Shown: one piece after another, positions 1-11,675 of the stretch
Layout: the number at the start of each line of letters is the position of its first letter
Numbering within the stretch: position 1 is the stretch's first letter
Assembly: GCA_905250025.1 (NCBI GenBank)
Contig: CAJNOJ010000177.1
Coordinates: 124,001-188,000, forward strand
Source of the DNA: Adineta ricciae
Taxonomy: Eukaryota; Rotifera; Eurotatoria; Adinetida; Adinetidae
Direction of reading: 5' to 3'
DNA length: 64,000 nt
Made by a program: the position numbers and the translations under genes
The notes under the pieces: model-generated
Told to the model about the DNA's origin: nothing
Seen by the model: the letters and a program-made list of their open reading frames with translations, nothing else
Databases searched by the model: none

Positions 1-2310
1 CGCGCTTTAGCATCACGTGATCAAACGATCAAACGATGGACATTTCATGGTATGCAATTACTCGATGTTATCGACACGATTGGCTCACCTATAGTTCACA
101 TGATTATTTCATCTGATGATACATTTATTCTACTTTCATGTGATAACAATACAGTTCAAGTGAAATCGGTTGTAACAGGAAGTGATATACATCATCTTGA
201 AGGACATACATCTGCAGTGACAAGTCTCTCGATCGCAAACGACTCCATTTGTTGTTATGTCGGCTGTACTAATGGACATATTTATGTTTATAATCTACGT
301 TCACAAGTCCTTCTTCGGACATTAACACATCATAATTCACCTGTAACTAGTCTATATGTTTCCGCCGATGACTACTTCCTCTTTTCAGCAGCTGAAGTAA
401 GGCAAATGTTGTGTTGAGATTGTAATGAATGTTCGATTCTTCTAGAATTCAATTCATGTGTTGAATGTTAAACAACAATCAAACGGTTTTCAAAACGAAG
501 ATCCTTTAACTATCACAGATTGCATTACAGCATTATCAATCTCACGCGAAGGTGATGCCGCCATTGTCGGTTGTGCAGCTGGTAGTGTACGGTTGTTCAA
601 TTTGACGGATGGTGAATTTACTGAACGTACTACGGATCATACAGGACCTGTGACACAAGTAGCATTGGCACATTCATATTTATTTTCATTATCAGGCTCA
701 AAAGATACGACCGTTAAAGTTTATGATAATGAATTGGGAGAGATTGTTGCCGAATTTACAGTAAGAACTTTTTGTTGGTAAATTGGACTTCGAAACGAAC
801 GTTGTCATTGATATGATTTAGGAGCATTCAGCAGCAATAACTCATGTCAGAATTTTGGAAGACAATCGAAAGATTTTATCGAGTGATGACCAAAATTATA
901 TTAAAACATGGTGGGCAAACACAGGCGAATTGATTGATTCAGTAAGTTCTTCGACGAATTGAGATTACTTCACGCTCATGGAATTTGTTCTAGTTTAATG
1001 TCCCATGCAAAATGTTAGGTGTATCTCCAGATGGCAAATATGTCGTATCTGGTCATGGTGATAATATGTAAATAGGAATTCTGTTTTGTTCCTCTGAAAG
1101 CATATGAAACGTTTTTAGTTTGAAAATTTGGTCATTGGATGATGCCCGTGTCGTGCGGTCGATTGATCATACAGAAGGAAAAATAACTTGTATGGCATTT
1201 CGAGCTGATTCACAATATTTAATTACAGGTGGAGAAGATTGTAGTTGTAAACTATGGGAATTGTCATCAGGCAAATTAACACAAGTAAATGATTGGATTT
1301 CGAGAAAGTCTTCAGACAAGATGTGTTCGTTTGAAGGTACTCGTTGAACATGAAAAATCCATTTCAGCTGTTGCAATTAGTGAAGATGGAAAACATGTTC
1401 TAACTGGTGACAGCGACGGTCAAGCTTTACTATGGTCATTCAAAGATGGTAAGTCGTGAAAAAAATTCACGAAGAAAATCGTTGAGATTATATTTCTAGG
1501 TGCTGTTGTACATAAATTCACACGACATAAAACTGCTATTGTTGCTGTTGCATTCGCCAATGATAGTAACATTGCAATAACTGGTACAAAATTTTCTTTC
1601 ATATCAATGGAACTACTTTCTTGTTCTTCATAGCTTCTCAAGATGGTTTTCTTGCAGCATGGTCAACACTATCTGGTATATCACTCGCAGCATTTCATTT
1701 CAATCACACTCTTGTCAAGTTACTCGTATCAGAAAGTGGAAGTAAGAACTACTCGAATGAATAACTACAAATCTCCTTCGGAATCGCTATTTTTTAGCAC
1801 GTTATGCAGCTATTCTACAAAATACACCTTGTGTAGCGATGCTAAGTCTTCACAATATTCTGCCATGTGATACATCCAAGATGTCACAACGCCAGTATCC
1901 ATGTGAATATCTTTTCTTTTGTTTTCCATGTGACATCGGATTTCTTGTAGCATTTTCTGATCCATACAATGTTTTGTTACCGATCAAACCCAAGCCTCTG
2001 CTATATAAAGATTCCACATTACTTTCCGACTCTAATCAAAATTTAAAATTCAATCAAACAACAACTGACTCGATTCAAGTAAGTTCTGGCTTGGCTTTTC
2101 TTCTTTTTCTTTTCGTTAATAACGAAATCATTTTCAAAAAAAAAGAAGAAAAATACGAGTTTTCTCAGTATGAGATTAAACAAATATTTTCTCGGAAACT
2201 AAGCAATGACATGTAGAGAATATCAATAATTAACATTTCTGTTTTTCTTAATCTTCTTCATGTCTATCGAATAGACGAACAACATAAGAGAGAGAAAAAC
2301 TGACATATAA
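1..2310 (+). CDS. WD40-repeat protein, 3' part (NACHT/WD-repeat-like), partial at window edge
   Basis: The reading frame is open from the window edge, so the 5' end is missing. At least seven WD-type blades can be read across exons joined by short introns (for example after 398 and 763). Clear blades include one with ASRDQTIKRW at the start, one with LKIWSL near 1120, one with CKLWELSSGK near 1250 and one with ALLWSFKDG near 1430. The final exons run past the last blade into a tail of unknown fold. I end the gene at 2310 by splicing out 2079-2274, which gives a short TNNIRERKTDI-type end; reading through the donor instead stops at 2216. The spacing of blades resembles the C-terminal half of NWD1/NWD2-type NACHT-WD proteins, but no NACHT domain is visible here, so the family is inferred. 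A WD40 propeller normally works as a protein-interaction platform. Confidence 0.75.
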
Positions 2311-2739
2311 GCTTCGAATATAAAGAAGACAACATGAAGACATGTTCAGAGAATCTTCCCAATGCATATTGACTTACTAGCTCTTGCTAATTAACTAGGA
2401 TATGCCGAGAGAAATCTTGTTTTTTTTCTCAATGCTATTGATTGTTTGAATATTTCTGTTTTTTCTCAACACGTTTCTTTCAAACAAATGATCGCCCTTC
2501 TCGATCTTGTCTGGTTTTCTCCTTTCTCTCGTTTTTTTTTGTGTGAATATTTATCCTGTATCCGGAAGAAAGACAAGGTAAAAACATGAAGCAATTAGAT
2601 AAATCTCAAGAGTTTGTATAAGTACGACTAAATCTTCCCTCGTAACGGAAATCGTTAGATAGGGTAAATCGGTACTTATTCATTTGGTAACATCAACAAA
2701 AAACAGTTATTTAGTTTCGCACGTTCCCGAAGATAGACG
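2311..2739. other. Intergenic, no gene seen
   Basis: AT-rich sequence with T-rich runs between the WD40 gene and the GPCR gene on the same strand. It should hold the 3' UTR of the first and the promoter of the second. I see no ORF with coding character and no obvious TATA box. Confidence 0.4.
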
Positions 2740-4262
2740 ATGAATATCGAACATTTTGAGTATTATTATCTTGATATCATTCCACTAAATGCGTCCCAGG
2801 ATTCCATCGTGAAATTTAATATCAATTTCCATCGAATTTATCCATGGGTTTTATTTCCATTTGGCTTTATTGGTTCATTGTTAACAATCTTGATCTTTAC
2901 CAGAAAGAAATTCCAAAAATTCGGCTGTTCGATTCTGTTCGTAGCGAAAAGTTTCATGGTAAATCAACGAAATTCTTTCAATTATGTTTAACATTTCAAA
3001 ATTAATTCAGTCATTTTTAGGATTTAGTTTTGATTACATTGAATTGTCTTCGTCTGATCATTCGTTACTCCTTTCACTCCTATTTTGTCCAACGGTCAAT
3101 AATCTTATGTCGAACATATAAATTTCTTACGAGTTATTTCTCGCATTGCGCTGTTTGGATCCTTTGTGTGATATCACTTGAACGTGCGGCAGTAACAAAA
3201 CGTTATGTTTGGAATCAGTACGTCTTCAGTCGAAAACATTCCTATTGTACGTTAGTTCTTATTTATTTCATCTTATTCCTTTTGAATCTTCATTATTTAC
3301 TATTCTTTGGATCTAAAGAAGACAAAGTCAACGGAATGAAATTCAATCGAAGTTTGGTGATGTGTAGTTCAAACGCGAATCGACTATTGGCGAGAAGATA
3401 CGAATCATTTTTGACTTATTACTTCTCTTGGATGGACTTTTTCATCAATTCATTAATACCATTTCTAATCATCTTAATCGCAAATACGAATGTCTTGTAT
3501 TCCGTTTGTAAATCACATTTATTAATGAGAAAATTGGGAATGAGACACACGCGTTCACCACGTGATAATCAATTGGCATACATTCTATTCGTTTCGACCT
3601 TTCTCTTTGTTCTCTTGACATTTCCTTTGAGAATCTTCTCAGTCATCGAACCGTATTTGAATTATGAACAGAAGTATTTAGTTCTATTGAATGGCATGAT
3701 GAGATTTTTATTATATCTTGATCATGGCTTTGGATTTTACTTGTATACATTTACTGGCGAATTGTTTCGTCGAGAACTACGTAAAATTCTCTGTCTGTGT
3801 CTGTATAAAATCTTTCGGCGCAGATATTTCAATTGGACATATGTCGAGACAAGACGTCAAAGTGAATTAAGTTACTCGAATGGTGGAGCTGGTGGTTGTT
3901 CACATGTTCATCATCAATCTCCGCATGGAAACATTCAACTCAGAGACTCCATAAGCAGTTGCACCAGTGCAGCAGTTAAATCTTCTTCGCATTCGTTACA
4001 AACGTACAAAACCTCCACGCACACGAGTTATCATCAATGCATTTATGCTAAACCTCTTTTAGTAAACACATTGTCAGCATCGTCAGCACGTTCAAGACTT
4101 AACCCACAAGAAGAAAAAGCCAATACATTCGTTCTAGAACAGAAACCTGTCCTTGTTAAACATCATAGCGAATCGTGCTTTGAATCTCAGCGTAGACCAT
4201 TAACGATAGGAGAGAATTTTCTTCCGATAGATGATCTCGATCGGAAGAGTGATATTGTTTAG
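2740..4262 (+). CDS. Rhodopsin-family (class A) G protein-coupled receptor
   Basis: Two exons, 2740-2958 and 3021-4262, join in phase 0 to give about 483 residues. Seven hydrophobic segments are visible: TM1 around WVLFPFGFIGSLLTILIF, TM3 ending in SLERA in place of the usual DRY, TM5 near FINSLIPFLIILIAN, TM6 near ILFVSTFLFVLLTFP and TM7 near LYLDHGFGFYLYTFTG, where the NPxxY motif is degenerate. TM7 is followed by FRRELRKILCLCLYKIF, a likely amphipathic helix 8 with several Cys that could be palmitoylated. The long Ser/His-rich cytoplasmic tail (about 130 residues) is typical of receptor regulation sites. N-x-S/T sites in the extracellular N-terminus are consistent with a surface protein. 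The ligand cannot be told; the layout resembles invertebrate peptide receptors of the FMRFamide-receptor type. Confidence 0.85.
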
Positions 4263-4322
4263 AGTGAAGTGTTGCTTTTTTTCGAAGTTTTGTTCTGAAT
4301 TCTCTTTCTTTGTTATAGCCAG

Positions 4323-4600
4323 ATCCATTGAGTAAATCACAAAGTAAAGAATTTCTGAAGAAAAAACAACGTGGCCGGGCGAAAAAGAACAGTATCGGGG
4401 GCGGTGCTGGTGTAAGCACAGGTGGTCCAACTTTAAGCAATGCAGCTGTGACAAAATTAGTTGCACTACAGACATCTCAAGGCAATGGCAATGGTTTATT
4501 CAATAGTGGTGAAGATCCGGCTGTTGTTGTTATCAATCCTCATCCACCAACATCCAATTCAACAAGAGAAAAACGTACAAAAATCTGTTGTCTATTGTAA
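4323..4600 (+). CDS. Possible alternative last exon of the GPCR, ending in a CaaX-like box
   Basis: An open stretch begins after an acceptor CCAG at 4319-4322 and stops at 4600. Splicing from a GTGATA donor at 4249 joins it in the receptor's frame (phase 1 on both sides, 74-nt intron) and removes the normal stop at 4260-4262. The added tail is Lys/Arg-rich, then Gly/Ser-rich, and ends in KICCLL, which reads as a C-terminal prenylation box (C-a-a-L favours geranylgeranyl). The donor is weak, so both forms may exist or this may be a separate short transcript. No other nearby plus-strand gene offers a frame for it. Confidence 0.45.
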
Positions 4601-4663
4601 TTTTTCTCATTGTTCTCTTTTTTTCTGTCCCTTCCGAGCTGAAGTATATACATACACACATTT

Positions 4664-4692
4664 CTCTTCTTCATCTTCTTCTTCTTCTTCTT
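4664..4692. repeat. TTC-rich microsatellite
   Basis: Imperfect run of TTC/CTT triplets just past the GPCR alternative exon, in the probable 3' UTR. Confidence 0.7.
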
Positions 4693-4704
4693 GCGTTTTC
4701 TATG

Positions 4705-5457
4705 TTACGTGATTATATTGTTACTGGTAAGATTTTCAAATATGTCATTGAGTTCAACGAGAATATTAGCTTTTTTTTTACTATTTAATTGTAACAAACT
4801 CTGAACAATACATGAACATATACCATTTGACAAGCTTGGATGACACGATTCGCACGCATTCGAAGAACGGATTTGAGTAAAGGACGGACGATGAAGAAAT
4901 GATGAGTTAATAGTATTTTCATCGACAAATGAGATACTAACAGCTGACTTCAAACGACTCGTTGAATTTGAAACTTGCCTGGAAATAGATGAATGTAATG
5001 ATGGACTACTTATGAGAGATGTCGAAGGTTTTTGAAGTGCTATCGGACATGAATAACTAATAGGAAATGTAAAGCAAAGAGATTTATCTTGTCTCTGATG
5101 TTTTAATAAGCGCTTTTGTTGTTTTGCATTCAATGAACCTTGAAAATAGCCAACGACAGTGAATTTTATTCTCTGCCATTCGAACTTACGGACATAAACT
5201 TGGAAAAATGAATGTTTATCATTGTTTACAGACGCTTGCAGTTGTTCCGTATTTCTTAATAAAAGATCTTTATATCGACTATCGGGACCTGTTAGCAATG
5301 CAACGAGCGGATATTGATGCACTATTTTCTTAGGAATCATTAAACTTCGAATATAATTAAAAAGAGAAAAAAAAACAAGTGCTGGATTAGCGCTTTTTGA
5401 ATATTTTTTTTCAAAAGATATATTATTGTGAGTAGATATGATCATGTTAGACAACAA
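4705..5457 (-). CDS. Hypothetical protein, single open frame
   Basis: A 250-codon frame with no intron. I do not recognise it. The N-terminal third has mixed hydrophobic and basic residues, with a compact stretch around residues 45-110 (VALLTGPDSRYKDLL, VYVRKFEWQRIKFTVVGYFQG) that looks like a folded domain. The rest is Ser-rich and low in order, with scattered Cys. The real start could be the first Met or the Met near residue 40 (MIPKK). It converges on the GPCR gene. Its length in this AT-rich DNA argues for a gene, but the C-terminal part could be spurious. Confidence 0.4.
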   Translation of the reverse strand: MLSNMIISTHNNISFEKKYSKSANPALVFFSLFNYIRSLMIPKKIVHQYPLVALLTGPDSRYKDLLLRNTEQLQASVNNDKHSFFQVYVRKFEWQRIKFTVVGYFQGSLNAKQQKRLLKHQRQDKSLCFTFPISYSCPIALQKPSTSLISSPSLHSSISRQVSNSTSRLKSAVSISFVDENTINSSFLHRPSFTQIRSSNACESCHPSLSNGICSCIVQSLLQLNSKKKANILVELNDIFENLTSNNIIT

Positions 5458-5630
5458 GGGAAAGAGAAAGAGAGAGAGAGAGCAAAATAAAAAAATATAT
5501 AGTTGAAGACAAGAAGAAAAGACATGAAAGAGTGGTTTGATTGGTCTTGCTTATATTCTCAAAGAGACACTGGTTAACAGATAAAACGAAAGTTTAATGT
5601 TTTGTAATTGAAATAATTAAACTAGAAAAA

Positions 5631-5646
5631 GAAGAAGAAGAAGAAG
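5631..5646. repeat. GAA microsatellite
   Basis: Five GAA units just downstream of the NTF2 stop codon. Confidence 0.7.
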
Positions 5647-5662
5647 CAACTTGTGGATGTGT

Positions 5663-6143
5663 TCAACCATGTAGGATAAGACGAAAGACATTATTAACAA
5701 CCAACCACGAATTATTGATAAACCGTAAAAGAAATGTTTCAGTAAACTGCATTGGTGGATCATTATCGGCCTAAAATGAAGAAAGCAACATGTTGTTGTC
5801 GAATAGAGTATTCGAACTTACTCTAAGTACACCGGTGATAACAATGAAAATACAATTGTCGTATGTTGGTTGAATGTCCATTGTTGATACAGTATGTGTT
5901 ATTGCTTGAAATGTAAGCGAACGTAGTTTCTCCGCTATTTCTTGTGCACCTTTAGCGGAGTCCGGACTGTTGAAGTTCATCATGCCGTTGGTTGGCTCCT
6001 AGGCACGAAAACATTTGAAATTGAGTTTGAAAAGGGATGAAAGAGATTACATAAAGGGCAGCGACACCCTCGCGTGGACCAGTGTCGAATTTGTTATAGT
6101 AAAACTCCACAAATGCTTTTCCGATTGCTTTGAAATCGCCCAT
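5663..6143 (-). CDS. NUTF2: Nuclear transport factor 2
   Basis: Three exons (6051-6143, 5822-5998, 5663-5770) join cleanly in phase 0 to give 125 residues, the normal NTF2 length. The protein starts MGDFKAIGKAFVEFYYNKFD, has the middle block PDSAKGAQEIAEKLRSLTFQ that matches the family's GKAAIVEKLSSLPFQ region, and ends with FLLRFINNSWLVVNNVFRL, matching the conserved FLLKNINDAWVCTNDMFRL. NTF2 is a cone-shaped dimer that carries RanGDP into the nucleus and binds FG-nucleoporins. It is transcribed away from kindlin, with a 349-bp gap between the two start codons. Confidence 0.95.
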
Positions 6144-6492
6144 TTTGCGAGAAATTTGTATTCAATTCTGCAATAAACAAACGAACGAAGTCAAATGATG
6201 GATGATAGGAGAAATAGGCACGTTGATATTTCATGGAAAGTTGCATTCTCGAAAATCAGTGAATTCTACCCCCGAAAAAATTCTATTTTTACGCAGATAA
6301 GATTTTATTTCGTATTTCTGATGAAACTTATTCGAGAAGACATAAGATGAACTGCTAGAGAGAGGCGATAGGTATACAATTATGAATAGACGTTTTCTGA
6401 TTGGTCGGTACGAACCTGCAGAAACCATCAATAGAATTCAGTATAGTGAAGTGAATGAATAAGAGATCGTGCAAAGTTCTTTTCCAATAAAA
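6144..6492. promoter_or_regulatory. Shared divergent promoter region of NTF2 and kindlin
   Basis: 349 bp lie between two start codons facing away from each other, so both promoters and both 5' UTRs must sit here unless upstream UTR exons exist. No clear TATA box is seen. A short minus-strand ORF in it looks non-coding. Confidence 0.5.
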
Positions 6493-9488
6493 ATGCCAAT
6501 CTCAGTTGGGCAACGGTCAACAACGAATCCGCCATCATGGAATTTAACAATTGATTCGAAAGTTATTCCGGTCACGGGATCAAAGTCAATCAGTACAATC
6601 TTAGCTCATCTGATGGATTATCTCGGTTAGTTAACTAAAAACAAGTATAAATACGCACTCGTTTCTTTGTCATGGCTGACTTGTTTGAAAACAATATAAA
6701 TCGTATGATTCGGAAGTATCATTTACTCTATAATTGACGTGCTACCGTAGGCAGTGTGATAGATTTTCCAACGTTATGTCATATTACGAGCATTTACTCT
6801 TTCTCCTCCTTGATGTTTCACCAGGTATATATAGATACGTTTTTGTATAGATTCGTCGAAAGATTATTCTGATTATGCACTTTGGTGGCCGAAAGCGAAA
6901 ACCTGGCTGACAAATACGAAATGGACACTTGATCAATATGGTATTCAATCAGATTCTCATCTAACGTTTGTCAATACGCAGAAATACATTCGTTTACAAT
7001 TACCTGATCTACGTATCCTATCAATCCGCGTTGATTTTTCCTCATCTGTCTTCGCATCAGTGTCGAAACTTTGCAACGATCTTGGTAAGAAAGCAGACAG
7101 CCTTGTCATTCACAATTCACACTTTGGTTTCTTAAGGAATCCGTCATCCTGAGGAACTTTCTTATTTGCATTTACGAAAAATCTCGACTAATAATGAACG
7201 AAATAGTTCACCGCGTCGTCGTCATAATCCGAGCTGTGGCGGTGTACTGAACCGGCATAATTCAATGGGAGATTCATTAGCGAATAACTTGTCAACAACG
7301 TCAACACTGTTCACACCAACAACACCGAAACTTCGATCAACTAGCGCATCATCTTGCCATCAACGCACAGGAACAAATCTTTCGAAATCATTGAATAATT
7401 TAGCCATCAACGATGGAGATTTAGCTCGAACACCGTACGCAACAACCACGAAACATCTATTCTCACAACTGATTCGACCGATAAATTTGATCGAAAAATG
7501 TCGATTGAATAACTTATGGTTTGATTCATCGAAATCACTAATGGAACAAAATGTTCGTGAAAACGATTTCATTTTATTACGTTTTAAATACTACGCATTC
7601 TACGATCTAAATTCAAAAGTAGGATTCAATGACCTTCTTATTCACGTTTATGTCTTCATTTGCTTGTAGTTCGATGCAATACGAATCAATCAACTGTACG
7701 AACAGGCGAAATGGTCAATTCTAAGTGAAGATATCGAATGTACAGAAGAAGAAATGATGACATTTGCTGCTTTACAAGTAAGATCAAATGATTTTCTTTG
7801 TCGTTCAAAAGTTTCCAATCTCGTTCTCTAGCTACAAATTCAAATTCAATCTTCATCGAAATCGATGATTACCTTCCAAACTAATGATTTCAATGATAAT
7901 TATGATAATACCGACATTGATCAAGCGCTTGAGCGTCTACAAAATTCCTTATTAGGTAACATGAGAAGTCACTCGATTCATTCATTAATTCAAACGAAAG
8001 AATTTCTCTGCGATTACTTACGTTTTTGTAAACCACGTCGATTTCTATTGAAATCGTTCAAACGCTATTGGTTTGTTCTACATAACACTCAGTTAACATA
8101 TTACACAGATGAATCTCAACAGCGCAATACTCCGATTGAAAAGATTTCATTGAAAGGTTGCGAAATTCTTCCCGATGTGAATATATCCACAAAAAAATAT
8201 GCGATTCGCCTAATGATCCCCTCAATTGATGGAATGAACGAAGCATTGATTAAATGTTCGACTGTAAGTTTTCATTTGACGACGAAATACGATAATGTGT
8301 TCAGCGAATTTTGCTCGTTAAGGAAAAACAATATGCAACATGGATGGCAGCATTTCGTCTGGCATCGAAAGGTCGAACTATTGATGAACCATCTTATGAA
8401 ACTGAACGCGAATCGATCATTGCTTTATTGAATATGCAATTGCCAATATCGAATTCTCAACATACAAAAGCAGACATTCAACCGGATAATTATGTTTCGC
8501 TCAAATTCGCGAAAAAATACAAAACAAAACAGGTAATTAATGAGAAGTTCAATCATATTTTTCTTCTCACCGGACATCATCATCGAATAACTCTTGTAGA
8601 GACTATTCGATCGACTATTGTCTTGTCCGAAAATCAAACTGATTTACTTCACGACGATCTTACATATCTAAAGATTATTCCTATGTAAGAACAGAATGGA
8701 AAGTAAACAATTGTTCGAGGAAATCACCATAGACAAAGATAATGATTTATTTCTCTTGAGAGTACACAGGAGAAGACAATATTTCATTCAATCGTCTTTG
8801 TTCATAATGAACACATACAGAGCAAAGAAGAATAACAATGGATGTTTGTAGTGAGCAAGAATAATTTAGCTAATAGTAACCTTTTGATCAATTAGAATGT
8901 ACCGAACTATAGTTGTTTGCAATTGATTTGTTGTTGAAGATCAAATTTTTGAATGAATTATTTTTTGTTTACAGTTAATTGAGCGTATTCTTGAGGCACA
9001 CGCAAGTGTGAGTAACTTGGATGGTATCGAAGCTAAACTTCGATATTTGAAAGCTTGGCAGTCACTTCCTGAATTCGGTATATCAACTTTTCTCGTTAAA
9101 TTCAAAGATTCATTCAGAAAAGAAGTAAATCAACTGCATTTTTATTCTATACTGTACGAAGAGTTTCTCGTTCTTTCTTCAGGAAATTCTCGGTATTGCA
9201 TCCAATCGTCTTATATGTATGACAACGACAGGTGAAACAATAAAAACATGGTGGACATCTCGAATGCGTTCATGGAATGTCAATTGGGATAAGAAACTGG
9301 TTACCATTGAATTTGATGATGAAACCGTCCAATTTTTACCAGTGCATGGCACTGATAGTAAGTGTATACATGAATTTATTGGTGCATACATTTTCTTGGC
9401 GATGCGCTCAACTGCAACAATGTCTGATAAGAACGATCTCTTTTGTCAAGAATCTCTTTTTCAGCAGCTCACCGCAGCTTATTCTTAG
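6493..9488 (+). CDS. FERMT: Kindlin (fermitin family homologue)
   Basis: Eight exons join in frame: 6493-6625, 6851-7084, 7137-7618, 7670-7777, 7832-8263, 8323-8532, 8975-9124 and 9183-9488. The product is about 685 residues, as in vertebrate kindlins. F0/F1 show [11 protein letters not shown] and [16 protein letters not shown]; the loop in F1 is long and Ser/Thr-rich. F2 has [15 protein letters not shown] and [15 protein letters not shown]. The PH domain inserted in F2 begins near [20 protein letters not shown]3 has [11 protein letters not shown], the KEEILGIA block, [17 protein letters not shown] and VHEFIG-like [14 protein letters not shown]. Kindlin binds the beta-integrin tail at the membrane-distal NPxY and, with talin, activates integrins at adhesions. 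The intron 8533-8974 is unusually long (442 nt) for this window. Confidence 0.96.
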
Positions 9489-9962
9489 ATAAGTTTTGGA
9501 AATTGTCGATCGAGCGATCAACTTTCTTTTTTATACTCTCGCTTTGTTCGAATATTGTTCTCAATTGTTTTTATATCTGTGTGCTTTGAATATCAATTAT
9601 CTCAGTTATGTTGACTCAGTCAACAGCCTTTATACAGTTTTTCTCAGGAAATGATTTTAGTCATGTTTTTTCTATTGCAATAAACTTTTAATAGTCTAAT
9701 CTTCATTTTACTTTCTTTAACAAACAAACAAACTCGAGATATTCATCTATTTACAGTTTCAGATCTAGTGCATTGCCGCCGATATGAATAGCGGAGAACA
9801 AGGTATGATCACCCTATTTTTTATTTCGATAGATTTGAGAAAAGCATATCTTTCTTTAGGAGCAGGACCTGTAAGTTTTCTTCTGCCTGATTGTCGACTA
9901 GAATATATTAAAATGTGAACTTCTTGTTCAATGGGTACGTTAATACTGATTTCGTCTTTCCA
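9489..9962. other. Intergenic, convergent 3' ends
   Basis: Holds the 3' UTR of kindlin (AATAAA-like ATAAAC near 9681) and of the minus-strand transporter. A short ATG-led stretch at 9784-9870 has intron-like boundaries but leads nowhere. Confidence 0.4.
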
Positions 9963-11165
9963 TCATAATTTTGTATCGACTGGGCGTTTTCTTGATAACT
10001 TCTTTCGATCTTTCGAAAACTTATCGATTCCCACGAGAAAAATACTTGTTGTCACTAGAAATGATCCTAATATAACAAACGAATTCGATTTGACCCGAGA
10101 AAATAAATTCTGTAATATAATGGCAAAGAGTATATCAGATGATTGAACCACTGATATTATCGCCGGATGTTCGAGTTTAATAGCACGTTGTGTGATTGTT
10201 GATGAGAAGACTTGCATTAACGAAACAGATGCAGCGAGAAAGAATTGCCATGTAAACATTGTTTGTTTTTCATATTTGTAAACAATAAAACGATTGTAGA
10301 TGTGGTTGAGAAGAAGTATGATTAAAGTTAAGAGTGAAAATTCGAGCATAATGATACTTTGAGGAATTTTCGAAATGATTAGTTTCTTGTTCAGCACCAT
10401 ACTACATGATATCGATAAAGCACATGCAAGTGCAAGGCAAAGGCCAAGTAAACGATAAGATTTGTCCGATTCGAAATCGATATCAGCTGTTCGATGCGCT
10501 GAGACCTTAGTTTGGTTAACTAGTGATGATTGATTAGGAAATAGAAATGTTGGTTGAGCAACTAGTACAACGCCAGTCAATGTTAAGATAATGGCAAGAA
10601 TAGTTGATATGGATATACGATCGTGAAAGACAATCATTGCTAGAATAGCTGTCCAAATCACTTGAGTGTAACGGCAGGTTGTTAGATCGGGTAGTGGAAT
10701 GTAACGATAACTGAGAAAGAATAAGAATAGTCCACTTGATCCGACAATTGTACGAACGATTTGTAGCAGAATCAATTTATTTGAACCGTGGATAAATTTA
10801 TTTTTCTTGTAGAGAATAAATGCGACTAAGATAATTGATTGTAAAAGAAATCGAACCAAGAGTGCATCGAAGAAATCGACACGTAATTGTTTGATTAAAA
10901 ATCCCGAACATGTAAAGATAAATGATCCACAGAGAGCGTAGAATATTCCAGTACATCGTTTAATTACATGAGAACATGTCGTTGATTCTTGTTTAAAAGA
11001 CTCTTTTCTTTCGTTCTCAACAACAGCGACAACAACATCCAATTCATCCGTGTCAATTAATGGACCAAATAAAGGATCTCCATTACAAACTTCCTCGTCA
11101 ATAATACTACTTTTTCTTTCTATATGGTCGTCGTCTTGCAATGCTGCAGACGATTCTTGTTTCAT
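9963..11165 (-). CDS. EamA/SLC35G-like membrane transporter, copy 1
   Basis: A single uninterrupted frame of 400 codons, notable in a window where most genes are split. About ten hydrophobic segments arranged as two EamA repeats follow a 65-residue acidic cytosolic N-terminus. The motif RYTQVIWTAILAMIVFHDR at the end of repeat 1 and ITQRAIKLEHPAIISVVQSSDILFA in repeat 2 are typical of the SLC35G (TMEM20-like) group of the drug/metabolite transporter superfamily. The substrate is unknown. The next gene, 11676-12848, is a paralogue on the same strand sharing these motifs. The lack of introns in both points to duplication of an intronless ancestor, perhaps retroposed. Confidence 0.88.
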   Translation of the reverse strand: MKQESSAALQDDDHIERKSSIIDEEVCNGDPLFGPLIDTDELDVVVAVVENERKESFKQESTTCSHVIKRCTGIFYALCGSFIFTCSGFLIKQLRVDFFDALLVRFLLQSIILVAFILYKKNKFIHGSNKLILLQIVRTIVGSSGLFLFFLSYRYIPLPDLTTCRYTQVIWTAILAMIVFHDRISISTILAIILTLTGVVLVAQPTFLFPNQSSLVNQTKVSAHRTADIDFESDKSYRLLGLCLALACALSISCSMVLNKKLIISKIPQSIIMLEFSLLTLIILLLNHIYNRFIVYKYEKQTMFTWQFFLAASVSLMQVFSSTITQRAIKLEHPAIISVVQSSDILFAIILQNLFSRVKSNSFVILGSFLVTTSIFLVGIDKFSKDRKKLSRKRPVDTKL

Positions 11166-11675
11166 TTTTCGAAATTACTTACGTAGTACGAGCAATAACA
11201 AGCAAATGCCAATCTTTTCTCTATGTGCATTTAGATAGAAAAGAATAACAACTGCCCTTCACTCCCATGACTATAAATATTTCATTTATTCTTTGTACTT
11301 TTAAGCCATTGATCGCGTTATTAAAAGATTGACGGGAAATATCGAGAAAGGACTTTAGAGGTCGTTCGTAGTGATCGTTATTTACTGCCGGCTACCACTG
11401 TTAAGTTTTAATCTCATCGTCTGCAAAGATTATAATCGTTTTTCACAAATTGGATAAAGGTGAGATTGAGATGTAAGGGGTAAATGCTAGAGACTCACGA
11501 CTGTTCTTAGTATTCAACTTTACAATGATAGAGTTAAGGGGTAAAGAGCAAGTGCATGTCTTTATTGTACTGATTGATAGGCCTGGAAACTGATAACGAC
11601 AATTTATATTTTCTGGAGATGTTTTCCACTATGTGAATTGTTTGAATACATTACACCCAAACAAAGTTCAAAGAA
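11166..11675. other. Intergenic between the two transporter copies
   Basis: 510 bp with no coding signal. It should contain the promoter of copy 1 and the 3' UTR of copy 2. Confidence 0.4.

Noticed and set aside
9784-9930. ATG-led mini-exons (MNSGEQ...) with GT/AG-like edges
   Set aside because: The only frame that continues needs an intron of about 31 nt and ends after some 23 residues; no further exons follow before the minus-strand transporter.
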